Source of the DNA: CALBZG01 sp964486295
GTDB lineage: Bacteria > Bacillota > Clostridia > Peptostreptococcales > Anaerovoracaceae
NCBI GenBank assembly: GCA_964486295.1
Contig: CAZAMF010000003.1
Location: forward strand, 124,001 to 188,000
Direction: 5' to 3'
Length of the DNA: 64,000 nucleotides
The translations under genes and the position numbers were made by a program. Positions 9,401-18,484 of this stretch are shown one piece after another (position 1 is the stretch's first letter; every line of letters starts with the position of its first letter). The notes below the pieces were generated by a model. That model saw nothing but the letters and a program-made list of their open reading frames with translations. It made no database searches and was not told where the DNA came from.

Positions 9401-9434
9401 CAGGGCAACTAAAGGGATAAGGGGAAAAGAGATC

Positions 9435-10301
9435 ATGAGGAAAACATACGGGAAGCTGATCGCGGGCCTGTTGCTTTGGGGCAGCATGGGCATTTTTGTG
9501 CGTGAGATTTCGCTTCCGAGCCAGGAAATCATTCTGGTGAGATACATTCTGGGGAGCCTTTTTATTCTCGCTATTTATATTTTACACCGTCAAAAGCCCG
9601 ATATGGCCGCATTAAAGAAATATCTGCCCGTGCTGTCGATATCGGGGATCGCAATGGGTGTCAACGGTATATTTCTTTTCAAAGCATATGTTTTGACAAC
9701 CATCAGCGCAGCGACGCTGGCTTATTATTGCGCGCCGATTCTTGTCATGGCGGCATCTGTGTTTCTGCTGAAAGAAAGACTGACCTGGTTCAGATCAGCG
9801 GCCATCACGGCTGCTATGCTGGGCATGTTCCTTCTGAATGGAACGGGAGATATGGCAGGACCCAATCCGAGTTTGGGCCTGATTTACGGATTGGCAGCGG
9901 CCGTATTGTACGCGACGGTAACGATCATCAACAAATTTGTCAAGGGGGTTTCCGGTTTGGAAGCCGCATTAGTGCAGCTGATGACAGCGATCCCTATGGT
10001 GCTTGTTTACACCTTGTTTGTTCATAAAGGGCCATGGACACTGCCGGGAGGAGTTGGGCTCATTTCGCTGATCACGCTCGGTATTGTGCATACCGGGCTT
10101 TGTTATCTGATTTATTTTTCGGCGATCCAGAAGCTGCCCGGCCAGACAGTAGCGCTGTTAAGTTACATCGATCCGGCATCAGCGTTATTCTTTTCGGCCT
10201 TGTTCCTGGGTGAACGGCTGACTCCGGTCCAGCTGGCCGGCGCACTGCTGATTCTTGGAGGGGCAGCGTTTGGTGAGCTGTATTATAAAAAAGCCGGTTA
10301 A
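9435..10301 (+). CDS. EamA-family (DMT) transporter
   Basis: This 288-residue protein has about ten predicted hydrophobic segments arranged as two EamA repeats (residues about 5-135 and 145-285). It is a drug/metabolite-transporter-superfamily permease of the RhaT/YdcZ type. The substrate is unknown; amino acids or metabolites exported by proton antiport are typical. It starts at ATG 9435 after AAGGGGAAAAGAG, 34 bases after the HlyD-like gene, and may be co-transcribed with the exporter. Its stop codon lies inside the terminator that serves the opposing gene. Confidence 0.83.
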   Translation: MRKTYGKLIAGLLLWGSMGIFVREISLPSQEIILVRYILGSLFILAIYILHRQKPDMAALKKYLPVLSISGIAMGVNGIFLFKAYVLTTISAATLAYYCAPILVMAASVFLLKERLTWFRSAAITAAMLGMFLLNGTGDMAGPNPSLGLIYGLAAAVLYATVTIINKFVKGVSGLEAALVQLMTAIPMVLVYTLFVHKGPWTLPGGVGLISLITLGIVHTGLCYLIYFSAIQKLPGQTVALLSYIDPASALFFSALFLGERLTPVQLAGALLILGGAAFGELYYKKAG

Positions 10302-10311
10302 AAAAACCGGC
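10287..10311 (-). terminator. Intrinsic terminator for the nfo side (minus strand)
   Basis: The arms 10293-10299 and 10305-10311 (GCCGGTT/AACCGGC) form a hairpin. Read on the minus strand it is followed by six T residues (10292 down to 10287). It overlaps the stop codon of the EamA gene. Confidence 0.7.
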
Positions 10312-10339
10312 CCGATCAAACTGTCTCAAATGGAACCGC

Positions 10340-11176
10340 TCATACCATGAAGGCTGCTTTCAGCTTTGAAATTTCCTGTGCATATCCGTCAAGTTCATCG
10401 TTAGGTGTTTCAAGGATGCAGGGACGCCCTTTCACAACAGGATGATTGATGAATCTGACGATGGCATCAAAACCGATCAACCCCTCGCCGATTCGTGCGT
10501 GTCGGTCCTTACGCGCTCCGGAAGGGTTGACGCTGTCATTGATATGAAAAGCTTTCAGCCGGTCCAGTCCGATGATTCGGTCGAATTCCATAAAAACCCC
10601 GTCCAGATCATGGATAATATCATATCCTGCATCGCTGACATGGCAGGTATCCATGCAGACTCCAACCTTATCGGAGAGGGTTACCCTGTCTATAATCTCA
10701 CGCAGTTCTTCAAAACGGCCCCCTACCTCAGTGCCTTTACCGGCCATGGTTTCAAGAAGAACCACGGTGTTTTGCCCGGACATCATGATATCGTTCATGA
10801 TTTCAGCAATTTTTTGGATTCCGGCCTCCATACCCTGGCCTACGTGACTGCCGGGATGGAAGTTATAATAATTGCCCGGTGTATATTCCATCCTCGCCAG
10901 GTCGTCCGCCATAATCATGTAGGCAAAATCCCGGATCTTTGTATCCGCTGAACACGGATTCAGCGTGTAGGGAGAATGGGCGACGATCTTTCCGTATTGA
11001 TTATCATTCCAGATCGATAAAAAGCTCGAAATGTCAGCCTGGTCAATGGCTTTCGCTTTCCCTCCCCTGGGATTTCTGGTGAAAAACTGAAAGGTGTTGG
11101 CGCCGATGGAAATGGCATCCTTTGCCATGTTTTCATAGCCTTTGGAACTGGGCAGATGGCATCCTATATAGAACAT
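10340..11176 (-). CDS. nfo: Endonuclease IV (AP endonuclease)
   Basis: This 278-residue TIM-barrel AP endonuclease of the Nfo family cleaves the DNA backbone at abasic sites in base excision repair. The zinc-site motifs are present in order: HSPYTLN, NFHPGSH, LETMAGKG, CMDTCHVSDAGYD, HINDS, DRHARIGEG and ILETPND. The length equals the family norm. It starts at 11176 behind a GGAGGAT ribosome site and lies 12 bases downstream of the ABC ATPase gene, so the two probably share the promoter at 12307-12336. Pairing of a repair gene with a sugar-uptake ATPase has no obvious functional meaning. Confidence 0.93.
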   Translation of the reverse strand: MFYIGCHLPSSKGYENMAKDAISIGANTFQFFTRNPRGGKAKAIDQADISSFLSIWNDNQYGKIVAHSPYTLNPCSADTKIRDFAYMIMADDLARMEYTPGNYYNFHPGSHVGQGMEAGIQKIAEIMNDIMMSGQNTVVLLETMAGKGTEVGGRFEELREIIDRVTLSDKVGVCMDTCHVSDAGYDIIHDLDGVFMEFDRIIGLDRLKAFHINDSVNPSGARKDRHARIGEGLIGFDAIVRFINHPVVKGRPCILETPNDELDGYAQEISKLKAAFMV

Positions 11177-11188
11177 GAAAATCCTCCG

Positions 11189-12286
11189 TTACAGAAGTGT
11201 ATCCTGTGTTTCCTTGTCGAATAAATGTATTTTTGAGGTGTCAAAGGTGATCCTGATGGTTTGATCCATCTGGGCCTGCGTTGAATTCGGGACCCGGGCT
11301 GTGATTTTATAATCCTTAAAGTTTAAATAGAGGTAGACTTCTGCTCCCATCAGTTCTCTGACTTCCACTACGGCATCGATTGCGGGTGCGCTTTCGCCAT
11401 CCGATTCGTTGACATCCTCCGGCCTGACCCCCAACACAACCGTCTTACCGGTATAATTGTTCAGATCCTTGTTTTCCAGCCTCTCTGGATCTATGCGAAA
11501 TCTCGCTTCACCGACTTCAATATAAAGGCCTTTCTCATCTTTTCGCAGGATGGTGTCGATAAAATTCATCTGTGGAGTCCCGATGAAACCTGCGACAAAC
11601 ATATTGCGAGGATGGTCATACAAATACTGAGGCGCGTCCACTTGCTGAATAAAGCCGTCTTTCATGACGACGATGGTATCGCCCATGGTCATGGCCTCCG
11701 TCTGATCATGCGTTACATAAATGAATGTGGAGTCAAGCCTTTTGTGAAGCTTTGCGATTTCTGTACGCATTGAGGAACGCAATTTGGCATCCAGGTTCGA
11801 CAGAGGCTCATCCAGAAGAAATACGGACGGGTTTCTGACCATTGCGCGGCCCAGTGCGACACGTTGCCGCTGCCCGCCGGAAAGCGCCTTTGGCTTTCTG
11901 TCGAGAAGATGTTCGATATCCAGAATTTTGGCCGCTTCCCTGACCTTCCTGTCGATTTCTTCCTTCGGTTCTTTTTTCAGTTCAAGCGCAAATGCCATGT
12001 TTTTATACACGGTCATATGAGGATAAAGGGCGTAATTCTGAAAGACCATTGCGATATCCCGATCTTTCGGCGGGACCTCATTGACGACCTTGCCGTTGAT
12101 CAGAATCTCACCCGAACTGATTTCCTCCAGGCCGGCCAGCATTCTGAGGGTGGTTGATTTACCGCAGCCGGAGGGACCAACCAGGACGACAAAGCCCTTA
12201 TCGGCTATATCCAGAGTAAAGTCGTGAACGGCTATCACCCCTCCGGGAAATTCTTTCACTACATTCTTGAATGATATATTTGCCAT
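11189..12286 (-). CDS. MalK/MsmK-type carbohydrate ABC importer ATPase
   Basis: This 365-residue protein has Walker A GPSGCGKST (37-45), signature LSGGQRQRVALGRAMV (about 133-148), Walker B FLLDEPLSNLD and the C-terminal TOBE/regulatory domain typical of MalK, MsmK and UgpC. It probably energises the importer encoded on the other strand at 13998-17066, which has no ATPase of its own. MsmK-like ATPases can serve several sugar importers. The start is ATG 12286 after AGGAGGGCAG; the in-frame codon at 12307 lies within the promoter. It is transcribed divergently from malQ. Confidence 0.9.
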   Translation of the reverse strand: MANISFKNVVKEFPGGVIAVHDFTLDIADKGFVVLVGPSGCGKSTTLRMLAGLEEISSGEILINGKVVNEVPPKDRDIAMVFQNYALYPHMTVYKNMAFALELKKEPKEEIDRKVREAAKILDIEHLLDRKPKALSGGQRQRVALGRAMVRNPSVFLLDEPLSNLDAKLRSSMRTEIAKLHKRLDSTFIYVTHDQTEAMTMGDTIVVMKDGFIQQVDAPQYLYDHPRNMFVAGFIGTPQMNFIDTILRKDEKGLYIEVGEARFRIDPERLENKDLNNYTGKTVVLGVRPEDVNESDGESAPAIDAVVEVRELMGAEVYLYLNFKDYKITARVPNSTQAQMDQTIRITFDTSKIHLFDKETQDTLL

Positions 12287-12306
12287 TTTTCTGCCCTCCT
12301 GAAACA

Positions 12307-12336
12307 ATTATAGTAGGAATTTTCAGAAACAGTCAA
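12307..12336 (-). promoter_or_regulatory. Promoter for the MalK-type ATPase and nfo (minus strand)
   Basis: On the minus strand a -35 TTGACT (12331-12336) and a perfect -10 TATAAT (12307-12312) are 18 bases apart. They lie 21 bases upstream of the chosen start codon. Confidence 0.7.
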
Positions 12337-12376
12337 GATAAACTTTAACCGGCTGTTTCCGCCAACCTTTACTTTA

Positions 12377-12405
12377 TTGTAATTTTCAGATAACGGTAGT
12401 AAAAT
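12377..12405 (+). promoter_or_regulatory. Promoter for malQ and the sugar importer
   Basis: TTGTAA (12377-12382) and TAAAAT (12400-12405) are separated by 17 bases, 29 bases upstream of the malQ start codon. With the minus-strand promoter at 12307-12336 it forms a divergent regulatory region of about 150 bases. Confidence 0.65.
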
Positions 12406-12434
12406 AATGTCAAATAGAATGACAGGAGACGGAT

Positions 12435-13907
12435 ATGAGAGGTAGCGGGATTTTGATGCCTGTATTCAGCCTGCCTTCCCGATACGGGATCGGAACACTT
12501 GGTGAAGAGGCATTTCATTTTGTAGATTTTTTAGAAAAAGCGGGCCAGAAGTACTGGCAGATCCTGCCCTTGAGCCAGACGGGATTTGGCGACAGCCCTT
12601 ATCAGAGCTTTTCAGCTTTCGCATGCAATCCTTACTTTATCGATCTTGAGATTCTGAAACGTAATGGACTGCTCACGGAGGATGATCTGAATATCGCAGC
12701 CCCGGATGACATGCCGGGAACTATCGACTATCAAAACCTCTATGATACAAGATTGGGTATTCTGAAACGGGCCGCTGAGAGAATGGATGAGGAAGATGAG
12801 AGTTTCGTAAAATTCAAAGCCGAACATGCCGGGTGGCTGGAGGACTATTCGCTTTTTATGGCAGTCAAGGCCGACAGAAAAATGGAGCCGCTTTGGAAAT
12901 GGCCGAAATCTTTGCGTATGGCGGATCCGAAAAGACTGGTGAAAGTGCGTGATCAACTCGGACCAGATATTATTTTTTGGGAGAAGTTGCAATATTTATT
13001 TGCATCGCAGTGGAATGATCTGAAAATATATGCCAACAAAAAGGGTATAAAAATAATAGGTGACATGCCGATCTATGTGTCTGCCGATTCTGCAGAACTA
13101 TGGATGAGCCCTCAGCTGTTCCAAACGGATGAAAGTATGCGTGTGTGCGACGTGGCCGGCTGCCCGCCGGATGCGTTCTCAAAGAAAGGCCAGCTTTGGG
13201 GGAATCCGCTTTACGATTGGGATTTTCATGTGATAACCGGATTTCAGTGGTGGATCAAACGATTCAGGAATGCCGCCCAACTCTATGATGTGATCAGGTT
13301 CGACCATTTCAGAGGGCTGTCCGGATACTATTCGATCCCGGCAACGCATACCACCGCAAAAAGAGGGATATGGAAATCCGGACCGGGTGATTGCTTTATT
13401 GATATGATCCGGAAGGAGTTCCCGGAACTCCGGATCATCGCCGAGGACCTTGGGTTTCTTACGGATGATGTGAGACACCTCCTTGCGGTCAGCGGCTTTC
13501 CGGGGATGAAAATCCTTCAGTTTGCTTTTGATTCCAGAGAAAAAAGCGATTATCTGCCCCACAACTATGAAAAGAACAGTGTAGTATATACGGGCACGCA
13601 TGATAATACAACGATCAAAGGCTGGGAAGTTTCGGCTCCGAAAGAGGATGTAGCTTTTGCCAGAGAATATATGGGAATTGAAGAGGAGGACGACATCTCC
13701 AGGGCTTTTATACGTCTGGCTATGGCCAGCGTTTCGGACCTTTGCATCGTGCCTGTTCAGGACTGGCTTGGGCTCGGGGCATCTGCCAGAATAAACACCC
13801 CTTCCACAACAACGGGTAATTGGAAATGGAGAATCAGACCCGGAGCACTCACGGATGATCTGGCAAAAGAAATAGTCAGGTTTACGGAAATTTATGGCAG
13901 GCTATAG
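12435..13907 (+). CDS. malQ: 4-alpha-glucanotransferase (amylomaltase), GH77
   Basis: This 490-residue GH77 enzyme transfers alpha-1,4-glucan segments between maltodextrins, releasing glucose. Family motifs are in order: ACNPYFIDLE, GDMPIYVSADSAELWMSP, VIRFDHFRGL (catalytic Asp), IIAEDLGFLT (acid/base Glu) and YTGTHDNTT. The length is normal for bacterial MalQ. ATG 12435 follows GACAGGAGACGG. Its place ahead of the sugar importer and divergent from a MalK-like ATPase implies that the imported sugar is a maltodextrin or related glucan, or that the cell handles glycogen with these genes. It is cytosolic. Confidence 0.95.
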   Translation: MRGSGILMPVFSLPSRYGIGTLGEEAFHFVDFLEKAGQKYWQILPLSQTGFGDSPYQSFSAFACNPYFIDLEILKRNGLLTEDDLNIAAPDDMPGTIDYQNLYDTRLGILKRAAERMDEEDESFVKFKAEHAGWLEDYSLFMAVKADRKMEPLWKWPKSLRMADPKRLVKVRDQLGPDIIFWEKLQYLFASQWNDLKIYANKKGIKIIGDMPIYVSADSAELWMSPQLFQTDESMRVCDVAGCPPDAFSKKGQLWGNPLYDWDFHVITGFQWWIKRFRNAAQLYDVIRFDHFRGLSGYYSIPATHTTAKRGIWKSGPGDCFIDMIRKEFPELRIIAEDLGFLTDDVRHLLAVSGFPGMKILQFAFDSREKSDYLPHNYEKNSVVYTGTHDNTTIKGWEVSAPKEDVAFAREYMGIEEEDDISRAFIRLAMASVSDLCIVPVQDWLGLGASARINTPSTTTGNWKWRIRPGALTDDLAKEIVRFTEIYGRL

Positions 13908-13997
13908 CCGGCAGTTAAGTAACAGATCAAATTATTGCTTATATACTTTATAATCACTTATTTCTTTTTAGTTATCTTAAAATGGAGGAGAAGAGAC

Positions 13998-15344
13998 ATG
14001 AAAAAGTTTTTAGCAGTTGTTTTGACACTTTTACTGGTATTCTCTTTTGCCGGATGCGGCGGAGGAGGACAAAAGGAGGGCGTAGAAGTATATTTCCTGA
14101 ATTTCAAACCTGAAGTAGAATCTGTTTACGCATCTATCGCAGAAGATTATGCGGCAGAAACAGGCAATACACTGAAAGTTGTAACTGCAGCTTCCGGCAC
14201 GTATGAGCAGACGCTCAAATCGGAAATAGCCAAGTCCGATGCGCCGGTGATATTCCAGCTGAACGGTCCGGTGGGATATCAATCCTGGAAGGATTACTGC
14301 ATGGATCTTTCCGGCACGGAATTCTATAATATGCTTTCCGATAAGAGCATGGCAATCACCGAAGGAGATGGCGTATATGGCATTCCTTATGCGGTGGAAG
14401 GGTACGGGATTATCTATAATAAAGCGATTATGGATCAGTACTTTGCTTTAGATGGCTCTGTCGCGAAAAGCATGGATGAAATCAATAATTTCGCCAAATT
14501 GAAAGCAGTTGTTGAAGATATGACACTCCGAAAAGCAGCTTTGGGCATAGAGGGAGTTTTTGCATCCACCTCCATGGCCAGCGGAAACCAGTGGAGATGG
14601 CAGACACACCTTGCCAATATTCCTCTCTATTATGAGTTTAAAGACATGCAGGGCTATGACAATACCGTGCTGGCAGGTTTAGCCGCCTCCACCATCAATT
14701 TCACCTATAATCAGAATTTCAAAAATATTTTCGATCTCTATATCAACAATTCCTGCACTGCCAAGACTCTCATAGCAGCTAAGACTGTTGACGATTCCAT
14801 GGCGGAGTTTGCGCTGGGCAAATGCGCGATGGTCCAGAACGGCAACTGGGGATGGGGGCAGATATCCGGCGTGCCTGGCAACACCGTGACCGAAGAGAAT
14901 GTGATGTTCCTGCCGATTTATACAGGTGTAGCGGGTGAAGAAACACAGGGCCTTTGTGTGGGCACGGAAAACTATTTTGCCATCAACTCAAAAGCGACTG
15001 AAGAACAGCAGGCCGCCGCTCTGAACTTCCTTGAATGGCTGTTTGGCAGTGATACCGGAAAAGCCTATGTTACAGGTGAACTCGGCTTTATAGCACCATT
15101 CACCACATTCGGCGAGAACGAGAAGCCAACGGATCCTTTGGCCAAGAATGTGCTGGCATGGATCGATAAAGAAGGGGTCAAATCGGTCCCTTGGACTTTT
15201 GCAGCCTTCCCTTCTGAACAGTTCAAGAATGACTTCGGCAATGCGCTTCTGGAGTATGCGCAGGGCAGTCAGGACTGGAACTATGTGGTGAACGTAGTCA
15301 AAACTTCCTGGGCAAGCGAATATGCTGCTGCACATCAGAAATAG
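13998..15344 (+). CDS. Carbohydrate ABC importer, substrate-binding lipoprotein
   Basis: This 448-residue family 1 extracellular solute-binding protein begins with a lipoprotein signal (MKKFLAVVLTLLLVF, lipobox FAGC, Cys at about residue 19) followed by a glycine-rich linker. The C-terminal lobe carries the usual EEQQAAALNFLEWLF segment. The start is ATG 13998, preceded by GGAGGAG at 13984-13990; the upstream in-frame codon at 13935 would bury the signal peptide. A strong hairpin (15363-15383) between it and the first permease probably keeps the binding protein more abundant than the permeases. Maltodextrin or another oligosaccharide is the likely ligand, by context only. Confidence 0.9.
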   Translation: MKKFLAVVLTLLLVFSFAGCGGGGQKEGVEVYFLNFKPEVESVYASIAEDYAAETGNTLKVVTAASGTYEQTLKSEIAKSDAPVIFQLNGPVGYQSWKDYCMDLSGTEFYNMLSDKSMAITEGDGVYGIPYAVEGYGIIYNKAIMDQYFALDGSVAKSMDEINNFAKLKAVVEDMTLRKAALGIEGVFASTSMASGNQWRWQTHLANIPLYYEFKDMQGYDNTVLAGLAASTINFTYNQNFKNIFDLYINNSCTAKTLIAAKTVDDSMAEFALGKCAMVQNGNWGWGQISGVPGNTVTEENVMFLPIYTGVAGEETQGLCVGTENYFAINSKATEEQQAAALNFLEWLFGSDTGKAYVTGELGFIAPFTTFGENEKPTDPLAKNVLAWIDKEGVKSVPWTFAAFPSEQFKNDFGNALLEYAQGSQDWNYVVNVVKTSWASEYAAAHQK

Positions 15345-15362
15345 CTGAATGAGCTGAATAAA

Positions 15363-15383
15363 GGGGCGCCGGACAGGCGCCCC
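15363..15383 (+). other. Intercistronic hairpin between binding protein and permease genes
   Basis: An 8-bp perfect G/C stem (15363-15370 with 15376-15383) with a 5-base loop has no T-run after it. This fits an RNA-stabilising or partly terminating element of the kind found between malE-like and malF-like genes. Confidence 0.6.
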
Positions 15384-15405
15384 TGGTCATCAGGAGGGGA
15401 TATTT

Positions 15406-16248
15406 ATGCAGCGGGCTTTAAAAAAATACTTCCCGATATTTGTAATACCGACGGCCCTCGCTTTTGCCATTGCATTCGCCATTCCTTTTCTAGCGGGCAT
15501 CGTGCTTTCTTTTACGGAGTTCAGAACGGTGGTGGATGCGCATTTTGTAGGCCTTACGAATTATTACAAAGCATTTTCCAATGAAGATTTTAAAAATGCT
15601 TTGATTTTTACTGCGAAATTCACCGTAGTATCTGTCATAACCATCAATCTTCTTGGGTTCACTTTTGCGTCGATCCTGACGAAGACACTGCGGGGCACTA
15701 ATGGCTTCAGAACAGTACTTTTCATGCCGAATCTAATTGGGGGTATCGTTCTCGGATACATCTGGCAAATGATACTGAATAGTATCTTGTATTACTTCCA
15801 GTTGACGATCTATGCGGATGCCAAGTATGGATTCTGGGGGCTTGTTCTGCTGATGACCTGGCAGCTGACCGGATACATGATGATCATCTATATAGCGGCC
15901 ATACAGAATATTCCGTTAGAGTTGATCGAAGCCGCAAAGGTGGATGGCGCTTCGAAGGTCGATATCCTAAGGCATGTAACCATACCGATGGTAATGCCGG
16001 CTTTTACCATATGTATATTTCTCACGCTGACCAATTCATTTAAGCTGTTCGACCAGAATCTGGCACTCACGGCTGGCGCCCCTTCCAATAAGACGACAAT
16101 GCTTGCGCTGGATATTTACGATACATTTTACGGACGGGTAGGTTGGGAAGGTGTCGGTCAGGCCAAAGCGGTTATTTTCTTTATTCTGGTTGCGGTGATC
16201 GCTTTTGTACAGCTCCGGATCACCAGGGGAAGAGAGGTGGAGAACTGA
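15406..16248 (+). CDS. Carbohydrate ABC importer permease (MalF/UgpA type)
   Basis: This 280-residue permease has six membrane segments and the EAA cytosolic loop LIEAAKVDGASKVDILRHVTIPM (residues about 168-190), which docks onto the ATPase. It starts at ATG 15406 after CAGGAGGGG. Its TGA overlaps the ATG of the second permease by one base, so equal production is likely. It lacks the long periplasmic loop of enteric MalF, as usual for Gram-positive sugar importers. Confidence 0.9.
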   Translation: MQRALKKYFPIFVIPTALAFAIAFAIPFLAGIVLSFTEFRTVVDAHFVGLTNYYKAFSNEDFKNALIFTAKFTVVSVITINLLGFTFASILTKTLRGTNGFRTVLFMPNLIGGIVLGYIWQMILNSILYYFQLTIYADAKYGFWGLVLLMTWQLTGYMMIIYIAAIQNIPLELIEAAKVDGASKVDILRHVTIPMVMPAFTICIFLTLTNSFKLFDQNLALTAGAPSNKTTMLALDIYDTFYGRVGWEGVGQAKAVIFFILVAVIAFVQLRITRGREVEN

Positions 16249-17066
16249 TGAAGACTTCAAAGATGTTTTATATCATGCTGGCGGTTTCCACAGCGTATCT
16301 GGCTCCGGTGGCTATCGTATTTTATAATTCGTTCAAGAGCAAGCTGTATATCAGCAGCGAGCCTTTCAATCTTCCTGCCAAGGGAACCTCTGTGGGCTTT
16401 GATAATTATATCGAAGGCGTCCAGAAAATCGAATTTTTCAAAGCGTTCGGCTACTCTTTATTTATCACCGTGTTTTCTGTGGCGGCCATCGTTCTTTTCA
16501 CAGCTATGACCGCATGGTTTATCACAAGGATGAAAACCAAAGTCAGCAAGTTATTATATTATTCTTTTGTTTTTTCAATGATTGTACCGTTTCAAATGGT
16601 CATGTTTACAATGTCGAAGATGGCCAATATATTGCATCTGGATAATCCGGTGGGTATCATACTCATCTATCTCGGCTTCGGCGCCGGACTTTCCGTGTTC
16701 CTCTTTTCCGGCTTTGTCAAAAGCATACCCATCGATATCGAGGAAGCGGCGATGATCGATGGATGCAGCCCGATCCAGACATTTTTCCTGGTGGTCTTGC
16801 CGATCCTGAAGCCGATCGCCATCACTGTAGCCATCCTGAACACCATGTGGATATGGAACGATTACCTGCTGCCTTATCTGGTTATTGGCACGGAGTACAA
16901 AACCATTCCGATTGCTATCCAGTACCTGAGAGGCGGGTATGGCGCAGTTGATATGGGCCACATGATGGCTATGCTGGTACTGGCGATCATTCCGATCATC
17001 ATATTCTATCTGACTTGCCAGAAATATATTATCAAAGGTGTAGTGGCCGGGGCTGTTAAAGGTTAG
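16248..17066 (+). CDS. Carbohydrate ABC importer permease (MalG/UgpE type)
   Basis: This 272-residue partner permease has six hydrophobic segments and the EAA loop DIEEAAMIDGCSPIQTFFLV. The start is ATG 16248 (TGATG overlap with the previous gene, GAGGTGGAG ribosome site); the open frame running back to 16143 is not used. The operon ends here without an ATPase gene, which points to the MalK-type protein at 11189-12286. The stop overlaps by 4 bases the convergent AlaX-type gene, and no terminator separates them. Confidence 0.9.
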   Translation: MKTSKMFYIMLAVSTAYLAPVAIVFYNSFKSKLYISSEPFNLPAKGTSVGFDNYIEGVQKIEFFKAFGYSLFITVFSVAAIVLFTAMTAWFITRMKTKVSKLLYYSFVFSMIVPFQMVMFTMSKMANILHLDNPVGIILIYLGFGAGLSVFLFSGFVKSIPIDIEEAAMIDGCSPIQTFFLVVLPILKPIAITVAILNTMWIWNDYLLPYLVIGTEYKTIPIAIQYLRGGYGAVDMGHMMAMLVLAIIPIIIFYLTCQKYIIKGVVAGAVKG

Positions 17067-18313
17067 CGCCGGCGCAGATGCTTTTCCACAAGGTCCATGA
17101 AAGTCTCCATGTACTCCTTGTTGGGAAAGATCGCTCTGGCGTTTTGTTTATTGCCTCCGCCCTTACCGTTATAAATCGATGCATTTTCTTTGACCAGCTT
17201 GCCGCAATCAACGGTTATCCCGTCTGAAAATAGCAACACTGTTTTTTCCTCTGGCGCGGCGATCATCAGCAGTTTTTTGATTTGTTCTGTCAAGGGCCTC
17301 CCGATATTCAGCAGATCGTCGATGGGAAGATCATCGTATTCCTTTGAAATGATTTCGTCGTTTTGGTTCGCAGCCCCGAGGTCGGATTCGATGTCGGCAA
17401 TTCTTGCCTTGATAACGGATTGTTTCAGTATATAAAGCGAATCTCGTATTTTTTTATTTTTAGCTTCAGCGGCTGCTATTTTTTCGGGGAGGTCGTCTAT
17501 GCCTGCAGAATATCGGTTACCGATGCTTGTGAGCACTTCATGGCTTCTGTCGAAAAGGGACAGAGCGCGTGCACCTGCTTCAAAGTAGATGCGAAACATC
17601 CCTTTGTAGTTTTCCACCTTCAGGATCTTGATCAGTCCCACCTGGCCTGATGTTTTTGGATGAGTGCCGCAGCAGGCCACGCAATCTGCCGGATCATTGA
17701 TATCACCAACACATACAATTGAAATTTCTTCGTCAACAGCAAGAGCTTTTCTAAGCGGAAGCCCGGCTGCTTCCCTCCTGTTTTCGTACCGACGAATCGT
17801 AACCGGCTCATCAGCCCAGATGATCTGATTCGCCAGTTTTTCTACCTCCATAGCGATTGACCAGTCAATTTTATCGGGTTTTGGGTTCATTCCGGAAGGC
17901 TCATCCTCCAGGTTCATATCGATCGTCATATAGTGCTCCCCCATATGGAAACCCCGATTTACTGCTCCGCATTCCCTGTAAAAAACGCCGGAAAGTATAT
18001 GTTCACCGCAATGTCGCTGCATATTATCGAAACGGCGCTCCCAATCGATGGTTAGGGTTACTGTCTCCCCGGCTTGGGGAAGAACGGCGGAGTTATCCAC
18101 AGCTACTTTATGGACCACGTTGCCATCCTTCTCCTGAACTTCAGTAACAATCAAGTCATTTATTGTTCCGATATCACAGGATTGGCCTCCTCCTTCCGGA
18201 AAAAATATCGTTTGATCCAGAACGATGATACCGCTTTCGCAATCAGATAGGATCACTTCGGCCTGTGTTTTTTTCAAGGTTACGTCTTCCTGAAATAGCT
18301 TTTTCGTGGTCAT
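17063..18313 (-). CDS. AlaX-type alanyl-tRNA editing protein with DHHA1 domain
   Basis: This 416-residue protein carries the second additional (editing) domain of alanyl-tRNA synthetase: HCGEHIL (His101, His105) and CVACCGTH (Cys214, His218) form the zinc/editing site that hydrolyses Ser- or Gly-tRNA(Ala). A coiled-coil linker (residues about 275-320) leads into a C-terminal DHHA1 domain with the GKGGGNKQNA motif. It lacks the aminoacylation domain, so it is a free-standing trans-editing factor (AlaX-L-like). It starts at 18313 and is convergent with the sugar importer. A perfect DnaA box (18093-18101) lies within its coding sequence. Confidence 0.88.
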   Translation of the reverse strand: MTTKKLFQEDVTLKKTQAEVILSDCESGIIVLDQTIFFPEGGGQSCDIGTINDLIVTEVQEKDGNVVHKVAVDNSAVLPQAGETVTLTIDWERRFDNMQRHCGEHILSGVFYRECGAVNRGFHMGEHYMTIDMNLEDEPSGMNPKPDKIDWSIAMEVEKLANQIIWADEPVTIRRYENRREAAGLPLRKALAVDEEISIVCVGDINDPADCVACCGTHPKTSGQVGLIKILKVENYKGMFRIYFEAGARALSLFDRSHEVLTSIGNRYSAGIDDLPEKIAAAEAKNKKIRDSLYILKQSVIKARIADIESDLGAANQNDEIISKEYDDLPIDDLLNIGRPLTEQIKKLLMIAAPEEKTVLLFSDGITVDCGKLVKENASIYNGKGGGNKQNARAIFPNKEYMETFMDLVEKHLRRR

Positions 18314-18484
18314 CTTAATACTCCCGTCATCAAGTTAGCAGTGCCTAAATAATTCAAAATAATTATAGCACAAAAGTTTAGAATGTTATATAATAACCAA
18401 TATAGTACAAGTTTGCTATAATAAATCGTTTTCTTTGTGGTAGAGATATCCATCCGGAATGGTTACATTTAACTGAGGTAAGCC

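Noticed and set aside
10318..10330. ACTGTCTCAAATG as an insertion-sequence end
   Set aside because: It resembles some IS termini, but no partner repeat, transposase or target duplication is nearby; too short to support.
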